DNA of 64,000 nt from Geodermatophilus amargosae (GTDB lineage Bacteria; Actinomycetota; Actinomycetes; Mycobacteriales; Geodermatophilaceae), in NCBI RefSeq assembly GCF_900116515.1, contig NZ_FPBA01000002.1, forward strand, positions 310,001-374,000, given 5' to 3'. A model generated the notes under the pieces. The model saw only the letters and a program-made list of their open reading frames with translations, was not told the origin of the DNA and searched no databases. Below, piece by piece: positions 40,939 to 54,830 of the stretch (position 1 is its first letter; each line of letters starts with the position of its first letter). A program made the translations under genes and the position numbers.

Positions 40939-41382
40939 TCAGATGCGGGTGGTGCTGCCCCCGGCCGCGGAGATCTTCTCGGCAGCGGAGGCGGAGAAGG
41001 CGTGCGCGTGCACGGTGACCTGGACACCGCCCAGGTCGCCGGTCCCGAGGACCTTCACCGGGTGACCCCGGCGCACCGCGCCGGCGGTGGCGAGGCTGTC
41101 GGGGTCGACGTGCCCGCCCTGTGGGAACAGCGCCGCGATCCGGTCGAGGTTGACGACCTGGAACACGACCCGGTTCGGGTTCTTGAAGCCCGACATCTTG
41201 GGCAGCCGCATGTGCAGCGGCGTCTGACCGCCCTCGAAGCGCGCGGAGGTGTTCCCGCGCGCCCCGGTGCCCTTGGTGCCGCGACCGGCGGTCTTGCCCT
41301 TGGAGCCCTCACCACGGCCGACTCGCGTCTTGGGGGTGTGGGCGCCCGGGGCCGGACGCAGGTGGTGGATCTTGATGGTCAT
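40939..41382 (-). CDS. rplO: 50S ribosomal protein L15
   Basis: 147 aa; Gly/Arg/Lys-rich N-terminal tail ([20 protein letters not shown]), [20 protein letters not shown], and [19 protein letters not shown]. Last gene of the spc operon. Confidence 0.97.
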   Translation of the reverse strand: MTIKIHHLRPAPGAHTPKTRVGRGEGSKGKTAGRGTKGTGARGNTSARFEGGQTPLHMRLPKMSGFKNPNRVVFQVVNLDRIAALFPQGGHVDPDSLATAGAVRRGHPVKVLGTGDLGGVQVTVHAHAFSASAAEKISAAGGSTTRI

Positions 41383-41395
41383 GAGGGGTCCCTGC

Positions 41396-41575
41396 TCAGA
41401 TCTCTTCGACGGCGACGAGGTGCGTCACCGTGGCGACCATCCCGCGGATCTCGGGACGGTCCTCCTGCACGACCGTGTCGTGGATCCGCTTGAGGCCCAG
41501 CGAGCGCAGCGTCTGCCGCTGGTTGGGCTTCGAGCCGATCGCCGACCGGACCTGGGTGACCTTCAGCTGCGCCAT
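41396..41575 (-). CDS. rpmD: 50S ribosomal protein L30
   Basis: 59 aa: [40 protein letters not shown], and [21 protein letters not shown] 41575 is one base after the rpsE stop. Confidence 0.97.
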   Translation of the reverse strand: MAQLKVTQVRSAIGSKPNQRQTLRSLGLKRIHDTVVQEDRPEIRGMVATVTHLVAVEEI

Positions 41576-41576
41576 G

Positions 41577-42191
41577 TCAGACCCCCTGACCCGCACGCGC
41601 CCGGAGCATGGCGGCCGGGGCGACGTCCTCGAGGGGCAGCCCGCGACGGGCGGCGATCTCCTCGGGGCGGACGAGGTCCTTCAGCGCCTGCATCGTGGCG
41701 TGCACGATGTTGATCGGGTTCGACGAGCCGAGGCTCTTGGAGAGCACGTCGTGGATGCCGGCGCACTCGAGCACGGCACGCACCGGGCCACCGGCGATGA
41801 CACCGGTACCGGGGCTGGCCGGCTTGAGCAGCACGACGCCGGCCGCCGCCTCACCCTGCACCGGGTGCGGGATGGTGCTGGCGATGCGCGGCACCTTGTA
41901 GAAGTGCTTCTTGGCCTCCTCGACGCCCTTGGCGATCGCCGCGGGCACCTCCTTGGCCTTGCCGTAGCCGACGCCCACGGTGCCGTCACCGTCGCCGACG
42001 ATCACCAGGGCGGTGAAGCTGAAGCGCCGACCACCCTTGACGACCTTCGACACGCGGTTGATGGCGACCACGCGCTCGATGTAGTTGCTCTTCTCGGCAG
42101 GCGCGCCGCCGGGCCCCCGCCCGCCGTCACGACGGTCGCGGCGGTCGTTACCGCCGCCGGCGCCGCCGCCGCGTCGCTGTGGTCCTGGCAT
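41577..42191 (-). CDS. rpsE: 30S ribosomal protein S5
   Basis: 204 aa. A Gly/Arg/Asp-rich N-terminal extension of about 35 residues ([20 protein letters not shown]) precedes the core: [40 protein letters not shown], and the C-terminal [21 protein letters not shown] 42191 chosen. Confidence 0.97.
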   Translation of the reverse strand: MPGPQRRGGGAGGGNDRRDRRDGGRGPGGAPAEKSNYIERVVAINRVSKVVKGGRRFSFTALVIVGDGDGTVGVGYGKAKEVPAAIAKGVEEAKKHFYKVPRIASTIPHPVQGEAAAGVVLLKPASPGTGVIAGGPVRAVLECAGIHDVLSKSLGSSNPINIVHATMQALKDLVRPEEIAARRGLPLEDVAPAAMLRARAGQGV

Positions 42192-42231
42192 CAGACGTCC
42201 CTCTCGATCTGCTGGTGTGCGGTGCTGTTCA

Positions 42232-42654
42232 TCAGAAGTCCAGCCCGCCCTCACGTGCGCCGTCGGCCAGCGCGGCGATGCGGCCCTGGTAGCGGTTGCC
42301 ACCCCGGTCGAAGACGACCTTGGTGATGCCGGCGGCCTGGGCACGCTCGGCGACCAGGGCCCCGACCCGGCGGGCCAGGACGGACTTGTCGCCCTCGGCC
42401 TGACGCAGGTCGGCGTCCAGCGTCGAGGCGCTCACCAGCGTACGGCCGACGGTGTCGTCGACGACCTGGACGTGGATGTGCCGCGAGCTGCGGTTGACCA
42501 CCAGACGCGGACGCTCCGCCGTGCCGGCGACGCGCTTGCGGAGCCGGTTGTGGCGCCGCAGCCGCGAGACGCGGCGCGAGGTGCTGATGTCGGTGCCGAC
42601 GGGCGTGTGCACCCGGGCCCCCTTGGCCCCGCTCTGTGAACTGGTCTGTGCCAT
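42232..42654 (-). CDS. rplR: 50S ribosomal protein L18
   Basis: 140 aa; [40 protein letters not shown] and [20 protein letters not shown], binds 5S rRNA. ATG overlaps the rplF stop (TGATG). Its first 25 residues are an extension. Confidence 0.97.
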   Translation of the reverse strand: MAQTSSQSGAKGARVHTPVGTDISTSRRVSRLRRHNRLRKRVAGTAERPRLVVNRSSRHIHVQVVDDTVGRTLVSASTLDADLRQAEGDKSVLARRVGALVAERAQAAGITKVVFDRGGNRYQGRIAALADGAREGGLDF

Positions 42655-43193
42655 CACTTACCCGTCTTCCCGACCTTGCGCTTGACGACCTCGCCCTGGT
42701 AGCGGACGCCCTTGCCCTTGTACGGGTCCGGCCGGCGCAGCTTGCGGATGTTGGCGGCCACCTGGCCGACCTGCTGCTTGTCGATGCCGGTGACCCGCAG
42801 GCGGGTCGGCGACTCGACGGTGAAGGTGATGCCCTCCGGCGCACGCACGGGCACCGGGTGGCTGTAGCCGAGGGCGAACTCCAGGTCCGACCCGCGGGCC
42901 TGGACGCGGTAGCCGACGCCGACGATCTCGAGGGTCTTGGTGTAGCCCTCGGTGACGCCGGTGATCATGTTGGCGATCAGGGTGCGGGACAGGCCGTGCA
43001 GGGCCCGGCTCTCGCGCTCGTCGTCGGGCCGCTGGACGCTCAGGGTGCCGTCCTCGCCGCGGTCGACGGTGATCGGCGTCGCGACGGTGTGGGCCAGGGA
43101 GCCCTTGGGCCCCTTCACGCTGACCGTCTGGCCGTCGACGGTGACGTCGACACCGCCGGGCACCGGAATCGGCAGTCGTCCGATCCGTGACAT
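42654..43193 (-). CDS. rplF: 50S ribosomal protein L6
   Basis: 179 aa; [40 protein letters not shown] and [20 protein letters not shown]. Between rpsH and rplR in normal spc order. Confidence 0.97.
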   Translation of the reverse strand: MSRIGRLPIPVPGGVDVTVDGQTVSVKGPKGSLAHTVATPITVDRGEDGTLSVQRPDDERESRALHGLSRTLIANMITGVTEGYTKTLEIVGVGYRVQARGSDLEFALGYSHPVPVRAPEGITFTVESPTRLRVTGIDKQQVGQVAANIRKLRRPDPYKGKGVRYQGEVVKRKVGKTGK

Positions 43194-43207
43194 CTCGCTC
43201 GCTCCTC

Positions 43208-43618
43208 TTACCAGACGTAGGCGAGGACTTCCCCGCCCACGCCCTTCTTGTTCGCCTGCCGGTCGGTCAGCAGCCCGGTGGAGGTGGAGATGATCGCCAC
43301 CCCGAGGCCGCCGAGCACCTTGGGCAGTGCAGTCGACTTCGCGTAGACCCGCAGGCCCGGCTTGGACACCCGGCGCACCCCGGCGATGCTGCGCTCGCGG
43401 TTGGGGCCGTACTTCAGGTCGATCACGAGCTCCTTGCGGGTGCTGCCGTCCTTCTCGACCTCGTCGACGCGCCAGCCGGCGATGTAGCCCTCCTGCTGGA
43501 GGATCTCGGCGATGTGCGTCTTGAGCTTCGACGACGGCATGGCCGCCGAGTCGTGGTAGGCCGTGTTCGCGTTGCGCAGCCGCGTGAGCATGTCCGCGAT
43601 CGGGTCGGTCATCGTCAT
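43208..43618 (-). CDS. rpsH: 30S ribosomal protein S8
   Basis: 136 aa; [40 protein letters not shown] and [23 protein letters not shown] 43618 (MTMTDP) is the usual start. Confidence 0.97.
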   Translation of the reverse strand: MTMTDPIADMLTRLRNANTAYHDSAAMPSSKLKTHIAEILQQEGYIAGWRVDEVEKDGSTRKELVIDLKYGPNRERSIAGVRRVSKPGLRVYAKSTALPKVLGGLGVAIISTSTGLLTDRQANKKGVGGEVLAYVW

Positions 43619-43735
43619 GGGTGTCGTGCCTCTCTCGCCGCGGTTCCGCACGCGTCCCTCGCATGGGCCTCTCGGCGACCGGGTGGTGCTGTGCTCCCGC
43701 CCCGCGCGGTCAGCGCGCGGGGCGGGTCCGTGCGA

Positions 43736-43921
43736 CTACCAGCTGGACTTGGCCACGCCCGGCAGCTCGCCGGCGTGCGCCATCTCCCGCAGGCAGATCC
43801 GGCACAGGCCGAACTTGCGGAAGACGGAGTGCGGTCGCCCGCACCGCTGGCAGCGGGTGTAGCCGCGGACCGCGAACTTGGGCTTGCGGGCCGCCTTGTT
43901 GATCAGCGCCTTCTTGGCCAT
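43736..43921 (-). CDS. rpsN: 30S ribosomal protein S14, type Z (zinc-binding)
   Basis: 61 aa; zinc ligands C24, C27, C40 and C43 in [20 protein letters not shown]. With zinc-binding S4 and L36 also here, this cluster is the zinc-replete ribosomal set. Confidence 0.97.
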   Translation of the reverse strand: MAKKALINKAARKPKFAVRGYTRCQRCGRPHSVFRKFGLCRICLREMAHAGELPGVAKSSW

Positions 43922-43957
43922 CTGGGTGTCTCCCTGCTCCTCTGTCCGGGGCCCGGC

Positions 43958-44542
43958 TCAGCGGATGGTGGTGACGACGGTCTGGCCGGCAAACGGGAAG
44001 CCCAGGAGGCGGAGCAGCTCGCGACCCTCCTCGTCGTTCGTGGCGGTGGTGACCAGGGTGATGTCCATGCCGCGCGGCCGGTCGATCTTGTCGACGTCGA
44101 TCTCGCGGAACATCGACTGCTCGGTCAGACCGAACGTGTAGTTGCCGTGCCCGTCGAACTGCTTGGCGTTGAGGCCACGGAAGTCACGGATGCGGGGCAG
44201 GGCCAGCGCCAGGAGCCGGTCGAGGAACTCCCACATGCGGTCGCCGCGGAGGGTGACCTTGGCGCCGATGGGCATGCCCTCGCGCAGCTTGAACTGGGCG
44301 ATGGACTTGCGCGCCCGGACGACGGCCGGCCGCTGCCCGGTGATGGCGGTGAGGTCGCGGACCGCGCCGTCCATCAGCTTGGCGTCGCGGGTGGCCTCGC
44401 CGACGCCCATGTTGACGACGATCTTCGTCAGCCGCGGGATCTGCATGACGTTCTCGTAGCCGAACTCCTCCTGCAGGGCAGGCAGGATCGACTCGCGGTA
44501 GTGCGCCAGGAGGCGCGGGAGCTCACGGGTGGGTGCAGTCAT
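43958..44542 (-). CDS. rplE: 50S ribosomal protein L5
   Basis: 194 aa; [40 protein letters not shown] and [20 protein letters not shown]. Contacts 5S rRNA and P-site tRNA. Two bases after rplX. Confidence 0.97.
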   Translation of the reverse strand: MTAPTRELPRLLAHYRESILPALQEEFGYENVMQIPRLTKIVVNMGVGEATRDAKLMDGAVRDLTAITGQRPAVVRARKSIAQFKLREGMPIGAKVTLRGDRMWEFLDRLLALALPRIRDFRGLNAKQFDGHGNYTFGLTEQSMFREIDVDKIDRPRGMDITLVTTATNDEEGRELLRLLGFPFAGQTVVTTIR

Positions 44543-44544
44543 CG

Positions 44545-44886
44545 TCAGAGGTCCTTACCGGTCCGCCGCGACACCCGGATGTTGCGGCCTTCCTCGTCCT
44601 TGCGGTGGCCGACCCGGGTCGGCGTCCCCTCGGAGTCGATCACCATCACGTTGCTCACGTGGATGGGAGCCTCCTGGGTGACGATGCCGCCCTGCTGCGC
44701 ACCGCGCTGGTTCGAGCTGATGCGGGTGTGCTTCTTCACCCGGCCGACGCCCTCGACGAGGACCTTCTGCAGCTTGGGGTAGGCGGCGATGACCCGGCCG
44801 CGGGCACCCTTGTCCTTGCCGGCGAGCACCACGACGGTGTCGCCCTTCTTGACCTTCATCGACGGCGTCTTCTTGTCGTTGGCCAT
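44545..44886 (-). CDS. rplX: 50S ribosomal protein L24
   Basis: 113 aa; KOW motif [20 protein letters not shown] and [23 protein letters not shown] 44886 is 2 bases after the rplN stop. Confidence 0.97.
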   Translation of the reverse strand: MANDKKTPSMKVKKGDTVVVLAGKDKGARGRVIAAYPKLQKVLVEGVGRVKKHTRISSNQRGAQQGGIVTQEAPIHVSNVMVIDSEGTPTRVGHRKDEEGRNIRVSRRTGKDL

Positions 44887-44888
44887 GG

Positions 44889-45257
44889 TCAGAGCACCTC
44901 CGGCGCGAGCGAGATGATCCGCATGAAGCGCTTGTCGCGCAGCTCGCGGCCGACGGGGCCGAAGATGCGGGTACCGCGCGGGTCGCCGCTGTCGCGGATG
45001 ATCACCGCGGCGTTCTCGTCGAAGCGGATGTAGGAGCCGTCCGGACGACGACGCTCCTTGGCGGTGCGGACGACGACGGCCTTGACCACGTCGCCCTTCT
45101 TGACGCCGGCACCGGGGATGGCGTCCTTGACGGTGCCGACGATCACGTCGCCGATGCCCGCATAGCGCCGCCCGGATCCGCCGAGCACCCGGATGCAGAG
45201 GATCTCCTTCGCACCGGTGTTGTCGGCGACCCGGAGCCGCGACTCCTGCTGGATCAC
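44889..45257 (-). CDS. rplN: 50S ribosomal protein L14
   Basis: 122 aa, family length; [20 protein letters not shown] and [23 protein letters not shown] start. First gene after a 220-base gap with a hairpin, so it opens the spc operon. Confidence 0.97.
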   Translation of the reverse strand: MIQQESRLRVADNTGAKEILCIRVLGGSGRRYAGIGDVIVGTVKDAIPGAGVKKGDVVKAVVVRTAKERRRPDGSYIRFDENAAVIIRDSGDPRGTRIFGPVGRELRDKRFMRIISLAPEVL

Positions 45258-45325
45258 GTCCTACTCCCAATCTCAGTGGTGACAGCCGGGCCAGAACGGT
45301 GAACCGGCTGTCCGGCACCCACGTG

Positions 45326-45361
45326 CGGACGCACCGGCAGCGCTTGCCGCCGGTGCGTCCG
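45326..45361 (-). terminator. Terminator between rpsQ (S10 operon) and rplN (spc operon)
   Basis: Perfect 13-bp stem CGGACGCACCGGC / GCCGGTGCGTCCG with a 10-base loop. It marks the operon border; no clear promoter for rplN was found in the rest of the gap. Confidence 0.7.
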
Positions 45362-45477
45362 ACACGGGTACCGGGATGTGGCGCTCACCCGGAGGGGCGC
45401 CAGTGGTCCAGGGTACCCGGTCCCGCGCCCCGCTCCGGAGGGAGTGGGTCACAGGGCCGCGTGGACCCGGACGGGTC

Positions 45478-45777
45478 CTACTTGGCCTTCTCGAGGACCT
45501 CGACCAGCCGCCACCGCTTGGTGGCCGACAGCGGCCGGGTCTCCATGATCTGCACGCGGTCACCGATGCCGGCGACCCCCTGCTCGTCGTGGGCCTTGAG
45601 CTTGCTCGTGCGGCGGAGGACCTTGCCGTAGAGGCCGTGCTTCACGCGGTCCTCGACCTCGACCACGATCGTCTTGTCCATCTTGTCGCTGACGACGAGG
45701 CCCTCACGGACCTTGCGGTACCCACGACCGGCCAGGCCGGGGCCGCTGGCGACAGCGGCGTTGTCGGTCTCGCTCAT
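45478..45777 (-). CDS. rpsQ: 30S ribosomal protein S17
   Basis: 99 aa; [43 protein letters not shown] overlaps the rpmC stop by four bases (ATGA). Has a 20-residue N-terminal extension. Confidence 0.97.
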   Translation of the reverse strand: MSETDNAAVASGPGLAGRGYRKVREGLVVSDKMDKTIVVEVEDRVKHGLYGKVLRRTSKLKAHDEQGVAGIGDRVQIMETRPLSATKRWRLVEVLEKAK

Positions 45778-46007
45778 GCCACACCCTCGTTCGGGGCGAC
45801 CGAGAGACCCAGCTCGCGCTCGCGCATGATCGTGTAGATCCGGGCGATGTCGCGACGCACGGTCTGCAGTCGCCGGTTGTTGTCCAGCTGGCCGGTGGCC
45901 ACCTGGAACCGCAGGTTGAACAGCTCTTCCTTGTGCTCACGCAGCCGCGTGGCGAGCTCGTCGGCCGAGAGCTCGCGCAGCTCCGGGGCGGTCAGACCGG
46001 CGGCCAT
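45774..46007 (-). CDS. rpmC: 50S ribosomal protein L29
   Basis: 77 aa two-helix protein at the exit tunnel; [43 protein letters not shown] shares one base with the rplP stop. Confidence 0.97.
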   Translation of the reverse strand: MAAGLTAPELRELSADELATRLREHKEELFNLRFQVATGQLDNNRRLQTVRRDIARIYTIMRERELGLSVAPNEGVA

Positions 46008-46423
46008 CACACCTCTCCTTCGCGCGTGATGAAGCGGCACTTCATGGGCAGCTTGTGGATGGCGCGGCGCATGGCCTCGCGGGCGACGGGCTCGGACACA
46101 CCCGACAGCTCGAACATGACGCGGCCCGGCTTGACGTTCGCCACCCACCACTCCGGTGAGCCCTTGCCGGAACCCATGCGGGTCTCGGCCGGCTTCTTCG
46201 TGAGCGGACGGTCAGGGTAGATCGAGATCCACACCTTGCCGCCACGACGGATGTGGCGCGTCATGGCGATACGGGCGGACTCGATCTGCCGGTTGGTCAC
46301 GTAGGCCGGCTCCAGGGCCTGGATGGCGTACTCACCGAAGTTGATCTCGGTGCCACCCTTCGCCCGGCCGGAGCGGCCCGGGTGGTGCTGCTTGCGGTGC
46401 TTGACGCGCCGTGGGATCAGCAC
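46007..46423 (-). CDS. rplP: 50S ribosomal protein L16
   Basis: 138 aa; [40 protein letters not shown] and [23 protein letters not shown] start 3 bases after rpsC. Confidence 0.97.
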   Translation of the reverse strand: MLIPRRVKHRKQHHPGRSGRAKGGTEINFGEYAIQALEPAYVTNRQIESARIAMTRHIRRGGKVWISIYPDRPLTKKPAETRMGSGKGSPEWWVANVKPGRVMFELSGVSEPVAREAMRRAIHKLPMKCRFITREGEV

Positions 46424-46426
46424 GTG

Positions 46427-47350
46427 TCAGCCCTCCGTCGTCTCGTTCGCGGTCGACTCGGCCGCGGCGGTCCCCGCGGGGCCCGCGGCCTCGCCGAGGG
46501 TCTGCTCGGACCCGAGCTCGCCCGAGGTCACGGCCACGCTGCTCTCGTCCGCCGTGGTCTCGGCGGCCGTCTCCGGGCCGGTCGAGGACTCGGCCGCAGC
46601 GCGGCCGGCCTCGGTGCCACCGGCGGTGGTGCCGCTGGAGCCCGAACGGCGCGGACGCTGCGGACGCTCGCGGCGCTGCTGCCGGGCGGCGAGGGCCTCG
46701 AGGGCCTCGCGCTCGGCACGGGAGCCGCTGACGTCACCCTTGTAGATCCACACCTTCACGCCGATGCGGCCGAAGGTCGTGCGGGCCTCGTACAGGCCGT
46801 AGTCGATGTTCGCCCGGAGGGTGTGCAGCGGGACACGACCCTCGCGGTAGAATTCCGACCGGCTCATCTCGGTGCCGCCCAGGCGCCCGGAGCACTGCAC
46901 CCGGATGCCCTTGACCTGCGGGCTGCGCTGGGCCGACTGCATGGCCTTGCGCATGGCGCGGCGGAAGCTCACCCGGCTCGACAGCTGCTCGGCCACGGCC
47001 TGCGCGACCAGCTGGGCGTCGGCCTCGGGGTTCTTCACCTCGAGGATGTTGAGCTGCACCTGCTTGCCGGTGAGCTTCTCCAGCTCGCCGCGGATGCGGT
47101 CGGCCTCGGCGCCGCGGCGGCCGATGACGATGCCCGGCCGGGCGGTGTGGATGTCGACCCGGACCCGGTCACGGGTGCGCTCGATCTCCACCTTCGAGAT
47201 GCCGGCGCGCTCCATGCCCTTGGACATGAGCTTGCGGATGGCCACGTCTTCCTTGACGTAGTCCTTGTAGAGCTTGTCGGCGTACCACCGGGACTTGTAG
47301 TCGGTGGTGATGCCCAGGCGGAACCCGTGCGGGTTGACCTTCTGACCCAC
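46427..47350 (-). CDS. rpsC: 30S ribosomal protein S3 with long C-terminal tail
   Basis: 307 aa against about 230 in E. coli. Core has the KH domain ([20 protein letters not shown]) and [18 protein letters not shown]. From about residue 215 a basic linker ([15 protein letters not shown]) leads to a 75-residue acidic Ala/Glu/Thr/Gly-rich tail. GTG shares one base with the rplV stop (TAGTG). Confidence 0.96.
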   Translation of the reverse strand: MGQKVNPHGFRLGITTDYKSRWYADKLYKDYVKEDVAIRKLMSKGMERAGISKVEIERTRDRVRVDIHTARPGIVIGRRGAEADRIRGELEKLTGKQVQLNILEVKNPEADAQLVAQAVAEQLSSRVSFRRAMRKAMQSAQRSPQVKGIRVQCSGRLGGTEMSRSEFYREGRVPLHTLRANIDYGLYEARTTFGRIGVKVWIYKGDVSGSRAEREALEALAARQQRRERPQRPRRSGSSGTTAGGTEAGRAAAESSTGPETAAETTADESSVAVTSGELGSEQTLGEAAGPAGTAAAESTANETTEG

Positions 47351-47841
47351 TAGCGGGTCCCTCCCCTCGTGTTGGAGCGCTGCTGCGTGCCCTGCTGCTG
47401 CCCTGTCTGCTGCACTGCCGGACCGGACTGGCCGGTGCGGCGGCGGGCGGTGCGCGACTTGCCGGCGAGCTCGGCGCTGGCGCCGAACTCGCTCACCTCG
47501 ACGGTGATGTGGCTGGTCCGCTTGTTGATGCGGTAGGCGCGGCCCTGGGCGCGCGGCCGGATCCGCTTCATGGTCGGGCCCTCGTCGACGTAGGCCGCGC
47601 TCACGACGAGCGCCGCCGGGTCGAGCCGGAGGTTGTGCTCGGCGTTGGCGACGGCGCTGGCGACGACCTTGGCCACCGGCTCGCTGGCGGCCTGCGGCGC
47701 GAACCGCAGCAGCGCCAGGGCCTCGTCGGTGGGCAGGTAGCGGATGAGGTCCACCACCCGCCGTGCCTTCATGGGGGCGACGCGGACGCCACGGGCAACG
47801 GCCCGGGCGACCTGCGTCTCCTCACCCAGCTGGGAAGTCAT
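47350..47841 (-). CDS. rplV: 50S ribosomal protein L22
   Basis: 163 aa; [20 protein letters not shown] and [20 protein letters not shown] (tunnel loop). Ends with a Gln/Arg-rich tail ([20 protein letters not shown]) of about 30 residues not present in E. coli. Confidence 0.97.
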   Translation of the reverse strand: MTSQLGEETQVARAVARGVRVAPMKARRVVDLIRYLPTDEALALLRFAPQAASEPVAKVVASAVANAEHNLRLDPAALVVSAAYVDEGPTMKRIRPRAQGRAYRINKRTSHITVEVSEFGASAELAGKSRTARRRTGQSGPAVQQTGQQQGTQQRSNTRGGTR

Positions 47842-47866
47842 CTCGTGTCTCTCTCTCAGACCAGGC

Positions 47867-48148
47867 TCAGCCGCGCCGCGACCGGCGGTCGTCCTTGACG
47901 TGACCCCGGAAGGTCCGGGTCGGGGCGAACTCGCCGAGCTTGTGCCCGACCATGGCCTCGGTCACGAAGACCGGGACGTGCTTGCGCCCGTCGTGCACGG
48001 CGATGGTGTGGCCGAGCATGTCGGGGATGATCGTCGAGCGGCGGGACCAGGTCCGGATGACCGTCTTGGTGCCCTTCTCGTTCTGGACGTCCACCTTCTT
48101 GAGCAGGTGGTCGTCGACGAACGGGCCCTTCTTCAGGCTGCGTGGCAT
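47867..48148 (-). CDS. rpsS: 30S ribosomal protein S19
   Basis: 93 aa; [60 protein letters not shown]. Standard S10 operon position. Confidence 0.97.
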   Translation of the reverse strand: MPRSLKKGPFVDDHLLKKVDVQNEKGTKTVIRTWSRRSTIIPDMLGHTIAVHDGRKHVPVFVTEAMVGHKLGEFAPTRTFRGHVKDDRRSRRG

Positions 48149-48171
48149 GTCTGTCGGACTCCTCTACCCGC

Positions 48172-49005
48172 TCAGCGCTTCTTGTTGGTGCGCCGGCGGC
48201 GCACGATCAGGGCATCACTGGCCTTGCGCTTGCGCGTGCGGCCCTCCGGCTTGCCCTTCGGGTTCACCGGGTGGCGGCCACCGGAGGTCTTGCCCTCACC
48301 ACCACCGTGCGGGTGGTCCACCGGGTTCATGGCGACACCGCGGACGGTCGGGCGCTTGCCCTTCCACCGCATGCGGCCGGCCTTGCCCCAGTTGATGTTC
48401 GACTGCTCGGCGTTGCCCACCTCGCCGATGGAGGCGCGGCAGCGGACGTCGACGTTGCGGATCTCGCCCGAGGGCATCCGCAGCTGGGCGAACCGGCCCT
48501 CACGGGCCACCAGCTGGACGCTGGTGCCGGCCGAGCGGGCGATCTTCGCGCCGCCACCGGGGCGCAACTCGATGGCGTGCACCACCGTGCCGACCGGGAT
48601 GTTGCGCAGCGGCAGGTTGTTGCCCGGCTTGATGTCGGCCGCAGGGCCGCACTCCACCGTGTCGCCCTGCTTGAGCCGGGCCGGCGCGATGATGTAGCGC
48701 TTCTCGCCGTCGGCGAAGTGCAGCAGCGCGATGCGGGAGGTGCGGTTCGGGTCGTACTCGATGTGCGCGACCTTCGCCGGCACGCCGTCCTTGTCCGCCC
48801 GACGGAAGTCGATGACGCGGTAGGCGCGCTTGTGGCCGCCGCCCTGGTGGCGGGCGGTGACCTTCCCGTGCACGTTGCGCCCGCCGCGACCGTGCAGCGG
48901 TCGGACCAGCGACTTCTCGGGATGGTCGCGGGTGACCTCGGCGAAGTCGGCGACGCTAGAGCCACGGCGGCCCGGCGTCGTCGGCTTGTACTTGCGGATA
49001 GCCAT
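48172..49005 (-). CDS. rplB: 50S ribosomal protein L2
   Basis: 277 aa, near the peptidyl-transferase centre; [20 protein letters not shown] and the conserved [20 protein letters not shown] with the essential His. Confidence 0.97.
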   Translation of the reverse strand: MAIRKYKPTTPGRRGSSVADFAEVTRDHPEKSLVRPLHGRGGRNVHGKVTARHQGGGHKRAYRVIDFRRADKDGVPAKVAHIEYDPNRTSRIALLHFADGEKRYIIAPARLKQGDTVECGPAADIKPGNNLPLRNIPVGTVVHAIELRPGGGAKIARSAGTSVQLVAREGRFAQLRMPSGEIRNVDVRCRASIGEVGNAEQSNINWGKAGRMRWKGKRPTVRGVAMNPVDHPHGGGEGKTSGGRHPVNPKGKPEGRTRKRKASDALIVRRRRTNKKR

Positions 49006-49048
49006 TGCTGACTCAGTCCTCTATCTCTGGTCCGATCGGTCCAGGCGC

Positions 49049-49351
49049 TCAGGCGCCGGGACCACCGAAGATCTCGATGCGGTCGCCTGGGGCCAGCGAG
49101 ACGATGGCGCGCTTGGTGTCCTTGCGCTTGCCCATCTGCGTGCCGCGGCTGCGCTTGCGCTTGCCCTGGCGGTTGATCGTGTTCACGGCGAGGACCTTCA
49201 CGTCGAAGACCTGCTCGACCGCGATCTTGATCTGGGTCTTGTTCGCCTCGGGCAGCACCACGAACGTGTACTGGTTGTCGTCCAGCAGCCCGTAGCTCTT
49301 CTCCGAGATGACCGGCGCCAGCAGGACGTCCCGGGGGTCGCGGACGCTCAT
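49049..49351 (-). CDS. rplW: 50S ribosomal protein L23
   Basis: 100 aa; [20 protein letters not shown] and [20 protein letters not shown]. Docking site for trigger factor and SRP. ATG overlaps the rplD stop (ATGA). Confidence 0.97.
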   Translation of the reverse strand: MSVRDPRDVLLAPVISEKSYGLLDDNQYTFVVLPEANKTQIKIAVEQVFDVKVLAVNTINRQGKRKRSRGTQMGKRKDTKRAIVSLAPGDRIEIFGGPGA

Positions 49352-50190
49352 GCCTTCTCCTCGGTGCTGTCGGTGGCCTCGTCGGCCACGGAGTCCTGGG
49401 CGGTGCCCGGGTCGACGTCCAGGTCGGTGGTGCCCTGGGCCGGCTGGATCGACGGGATGGCGCCGGGGATGTCCGGCGTCGTCAGGTCGGGCTTGACCAG
49501 CGAGGTGCCGCCGCTGCCACCGTGGCCGCCGTGCGGACCGGCGACGAACTCGGCGAGGGCGGTCTCGGTGAAGACGACCTCGTCGCTGACCAGGACGTCG
49601 TAGGTGTTCAGCTGGCCGGCCTCGATCAGGTGCACGCGCGGCTCGTTGCGCAGGCTCACCCAGTTGAGGGTGTCGTCGCGGTCCAGGACCACGAGCACGC
49701 GCTTGGCGCTGGTCACCGCGTCGAGCGTGGCCAGGGCGGCCTTGGTCTTCGGGGCGTCCCCGTCGACGAAGGTGCTGACGACGTGCACGCGGCCCTCGCG
49801 CGCCCGGTCCGAGAGAGCACCGCGCAGGGCGGCGGCCTTCATCTTCTTGGGCGTCCGCTGTGAGTAGTCCCGCGGCTGGGGGCCGTGGACCGTGCCACCG
49901 CCGGTGAACTGCGGCGCGCGGATGGAGCCCTGACGGGCCCGGCCGGTGCCCTTCTGGCGGTAGGGCTTGACGCCACCACCCCGGACGGCGCCACGCGTCT
50001 TCGTCGCGTGCGTGCCCTGGCGGGCCGCGGCCAGCTGGGCCACGACCACCTGGTGCAGCAGCGAGACGTTCGCGGTGGTGTCGAAGAGGTCACCGGGCAG
50101 CGTCACGCTGCCGGCGGTCTCCCCCGCCGGCGTGCGGACGTCGACCTGGCGGTCGGCGCGCGCGCCCTCGGTCGCGGTCGACTGGGTCAC
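49348..50190 (-). CDS. rplD: 50S ribosomal protein L4 with acidic tail
   Basis: 280 aa against about 200 in E. coli. Core: [40 protein letters not shown]. After residue 215 there is a Gly/His hinge ([15 protein letters not shown]) and a 55-residue acidic Asp/Thr/Pro-rich tail. GTG overlaps the rplC stop (GTGA). Confidence 0.96.
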   Translation of the reverse strand: MTQSTATEGARADRQVDVRTPAGETAGSVTLPGDLFDTTANVSLLHQVVVAQLAAARQGTHATKTRGAVRGGGVKPYRQKGTGRARQGSIRAPQFTGGGTVHGPQPRDYSQRTPKKMKAAALRGALSDRAREGRVHVVSTFVDGDAPKTKAALATLDAVTSAKRVLVVLDRDDTLNWVSLRNEPRVHLIEAGQLNTYDVLVSDEVVFTETALAEFVAGPHGGHGGSGGTSLVKPDLTTPDIPGAIPSIQPAQGTTDLDVDPGTAQDSVADEATDSTEEKA

Positions 50191-50852
50191 TTGGTGTCAC
50201 TCCCCACGGGGCCGCCCTTGACGGCCGAACGGACGAGCACGAGCCCGCCCTTCGGACCGGGGATCGCGCCCTTGATCAGCAGCAGCCCGCGCTCGGTGTC
50301 CACCTTGTGGACCACCAGCGACAGGGTCGTCGTCCTGACGGCGCCCATGCGCCCGGCCATCTTCAGGCCCTTGAACACGCGGCCGGGGGTGGAGGCACCA
50401 CCGATCGAGCCCGGCGACCGGTGCTTGCGCTGGGTGCCGTGTGCCGCGCCGAGGCCCTTGAAGCCGTGACGCTTCATGACACCGGCGGTGCCCTTGCCCT
50501 TGCTGGTGCCGATGACGTCGACCTTGGCCACACCGTCGAACACGTCGACGGTCAGCTCCTGGCCGGCCGTGTACTGGCCGGCGTCCTCGGTGCGCAGCTC
50601 CACCACGTGGCGGCGGGGCGTGACCCCGGCCTTCGCGAAGTGACCACCCTCGGGCTTGTTCACCTTGCGGGGGTCGATCTCACCGAAGCCGAGCTGGACG
50701 GCCGAGTAGCCGTCGACCTCGGGGGTGCGCACCTGCGTCACCACGTTGGGGCCGGCCTTGACCACGGTCACCGGCACCATGCGGTTGTTCTCGTCGAAGA
50801 CCTGGGTCATCCCCAGCTTCTCGCCGAGGAGTCCGCGGAAAGTACTCGCCAT
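50187..50852 (-). CDS. rplC: 50S ribosomal protein L3
   Basis: 221 aa; [63 protein letters not shown] 50852, 15 bases after rpsJ. Confidence 0.97.
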   Translation of the reverse strand: MASTFRGLLGEKLGMTQVFDENNRMVPVTVVKAGPNVVTQVRTPEVDGYSAVQLGFGEIDPRKVNKPEGGHFAKAGVTPRRHVVELRTEDAGQYTAGQELTVDVFDGVAKVDVIGTSKGKGTAGVMKRHGFKGLGAAHGTQRKHRSPGSIGGASTPGRVFKGLKMAGRMGAVRTTTLSLVVHKVDTERGLLLIKGAIPGPKGGLVLVRSAVKGGPVGSDTK

Positions 50853-50867
50853 GACTGGTCTCGGTCC

Positions 50868-51173
50868 TTACTGGATGTTCACGTCGACCGAGGCCGGCAG
50901 GTCGATGCGCATGAGCGCGTCGACCGTCTTCGGCGTCGGGTCGAGGATGTCGATGAGCCGCTTGTGCGTGCGCATCTCGAAGTGCTCGCGCGAGTCCTTG
51001 TACTTGTGCGGCGAGCGGATGACGCAGTACACGTTCTTCTCCGTCGGCAGCGGCACCGGGCCGACGACGCGCGCACCGGTCTTCGTGACCGTGTCGACGA
51101 TGCGCCGCGCCGAGGCGTCGATGGCCTCGTGGTCGTAGGCCTTCAGCCTGATGCGGATCTTCTGTCCCGCCAT
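50868..51173 (-). CDS. rpsJ: 30S ribosomal protein S10
   Basis: 101 aa; [40 protein letters not shown] (here [20 protein letters not shown]) and [20 protein letters not shown]. First gene of the S10 operon, also NusB partner in antitermination. The 130-base stretch to the tuf terminator shows no strong promoter match. Confidence 0.97.
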   Translation of the reverse strand: MAGQKIRIRLKAYDHEAIDASARRIVDTVTKTGARVVGPVPLPTEKNVYCVIRSPHKYKDSREHFEMRTHKRLIDILDPTPKTVDALMRIDLPASVDVNIQ

Positions 51174-51302
51174 CGCTGTCTCTCGCTCCTGCCGATCGCT
51201 GTTCTGCTAGCTGGGGAACGCCGGGTGCGTCCGGACGTCATCCGGTCTGGCCCCAGCGGATGAGTGGCGGTGCACACAGCTGTGCGCGTCCGGCCACCCG
51301 AG

Positions 51303-51336
51303 GACGGGCGGCGGCCGCAACCGGCCGCCGCCCGTC
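51303..51336 (-). terminator. tuf terminator
   Basis: Perfect 15-bp stem GACGGGCGGCGGCCG / CGGCCGCCGCCCGTC, loop CAAC, 7 bases after the tuf stop. Confidence 0.85.
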
Positions 51337-51343
51337 AGAGGTG

Positions 51344-52537
51344 TTACTTGACGATCTTCGTGACGCGACCGGCGCCGACGGTGCGGCCACCCTCACGGAT
51401 GGCGAACCGGAGGCCCTCCTCCATGGCGATCGGCTGGATCAGCTCGACCGTCATCTCGGTGTTGTCGCCCGGCATGACCATCTCGGTGCCGGCCGGCAGG
51501 GTCACGACGCCGGTGACGTCGGTCGTCCGGAAGTAGAACTGGGGACGGTAGTTGTTGAAGAACGGCGTGTGACGGCCACCCTCGTCCTTCGAGAGGATGT
51601 AGACCGAACCCTCGAAGTTCGTGTGCGGGGTGATCGAGCCGGGCTTCACGACGACCTGGCCGCGCTCCACGTCCTCGCGCTTGATGCCGCGCAGCAGCAG
51701 ACCCACGTTGTCGCCGGCCTGGCCCTGGTCGAGCAGCTTGCGGAACATCTCGACGCCGGTGACGGTGGTCGAGGTCGAGTTCGGGCGGATGCCGACGATC
51801 TCGACGGTCTCCGACACCTTGACGATGCCGCGCTCCACGCGACCGGTGACGACGGTGCCGCGACCGGTGATGGTGAAGACGTCCTCGACGGGCATGAGGA
51901 ACGGCTTGTCGATCTCACGCTCGGGCTCGGGGATCGCCGTGTCGACGGCGTTCATGAGCTCCATGAGCTTGTCGCCCCACTCGGCGTCGCCCTCGAGGGC
52001 CTTCAGCGCCGAGACGCGGACCACGGGGACGTCGTCGCCCGGGAACTCGTACTCGCTGAGCAGCTCGCGGACCTCCAGCTCGACGAGCTCGAGGATCTCC
52101 TCGTCGTCGACCATGTCGGCCTTGTTGAGCGCCACGACGATGTAGGGGACGCCGACCTGGCGGGCCAGGAGGACGTGCTCCTTGGTCTGCGGCATCGGGC
52201 CGTCGGTGGCGGCGACCACCAGGATGGCGCCGTCCATCTGCGCCGCACCGGTGATCATGTTCTTGATGTAGTCGGCGTGCCCGGGGCAGTCGACGTGCGC
52301 GTAGTGACGGTTCTCCGTCTGGTACTCGACGTGGGCGATCGAGATCGTGATGCCGCGGGCCTTCTCCTCGGGCGCCTTGTCGATCTGGTCGAAGGCCGAC
52401 GCCTCGTTGAGGTCCGGGTACTTGTCGTGCAGGACCTTGGTGATCGCCGCGGTGAGCGTGGTCTTGCCGTGGTCGATGTGCCCGATGGTGCCGATGTTGA
52501 CGTGCGGCTTGGTCCGCTCGAACTTGGCCTTGGCCAC
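51344..52537 (-). CDS. tuf: Elongation factor Tu
   Basis: 397 aa GTPase that brings aminoacyl-tRNA to the ribosome. G1 [15 protein letters not shown]2 with [14 protein letters not shown]3 [13 protein letters not shown]4 [10 protein letters not shown], full domains 2 and 3. GTG start. Follows fusA after 88 bases with a small hairpin. Confidence 0.98.
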   Translation of the reverse strand: MAKAKFERTKPHVNIGTIGHIDHGKTTLTAAITKVLHDKYPDLNEASAFDQIDKAPEEKARGITISIAHVEYQTENRHYAHVDCPGHADYIKNMITGAAQMDGAILVVAATDGPMPQTKEHVLLARQVGVPYIVVALNKADMVDDEEILELVELEVRELLSEYEFPGDDVPVVRVSALKALEGDAEWGDKLMELMNAVDTAIPEPEREIDKPFLMPVEDVFTITGRGTVVTGRVERGIVKVSETVEIVGIRPNSTSTTVTGVEMFRKLLDQGQAGDNVGLLLRGIKREDVERGQVVVKPGSITPHTNFEGSVYILSKDEGGRHTPFFNNYRPQFYFRTTDVTGVVTLPAGTEMVMPGDNTEMTVELIQPIAMEEGLRFAIREGGRTVGAGRVTKIVK

Positions 52538-52596
52538 TGGGTTCCTCTCCTCGTGGTGTCGCAGTCGTGCTGACGCTGGGGTGGGCTTGCTGGGGG

Positions 52597-52622
52597 GCCG
52601 GGCGGGGGCTACCCCGCCCGGC
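52597..52622 (-). terminator. Hairpin between fusA and tuf
   Basis: Perfect 11-bp stem GCCGGGCGGGG / CCCCGCCCGGC, loop GCTA, 3 bases after the fusA stop. Probably a partial terminator or a stability element, as tuf is expected to be co-transcribed and also boosted. Confidence 0.6.
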
Positions 52623-52625
52623 GGG

Positions 52626-54725
<2,100 letters not shown>

Positions 54726-54830
54726 CTGTCGTCTCCTCTTTGTATCTGGTCCGCGTGCGGGTGTCCGGGGGTGGCCCGGCGTTCCCGCCGGCGGGTGCTG
54801 GTGGACGGGTGCGTCACCAGCGGGGTGCGA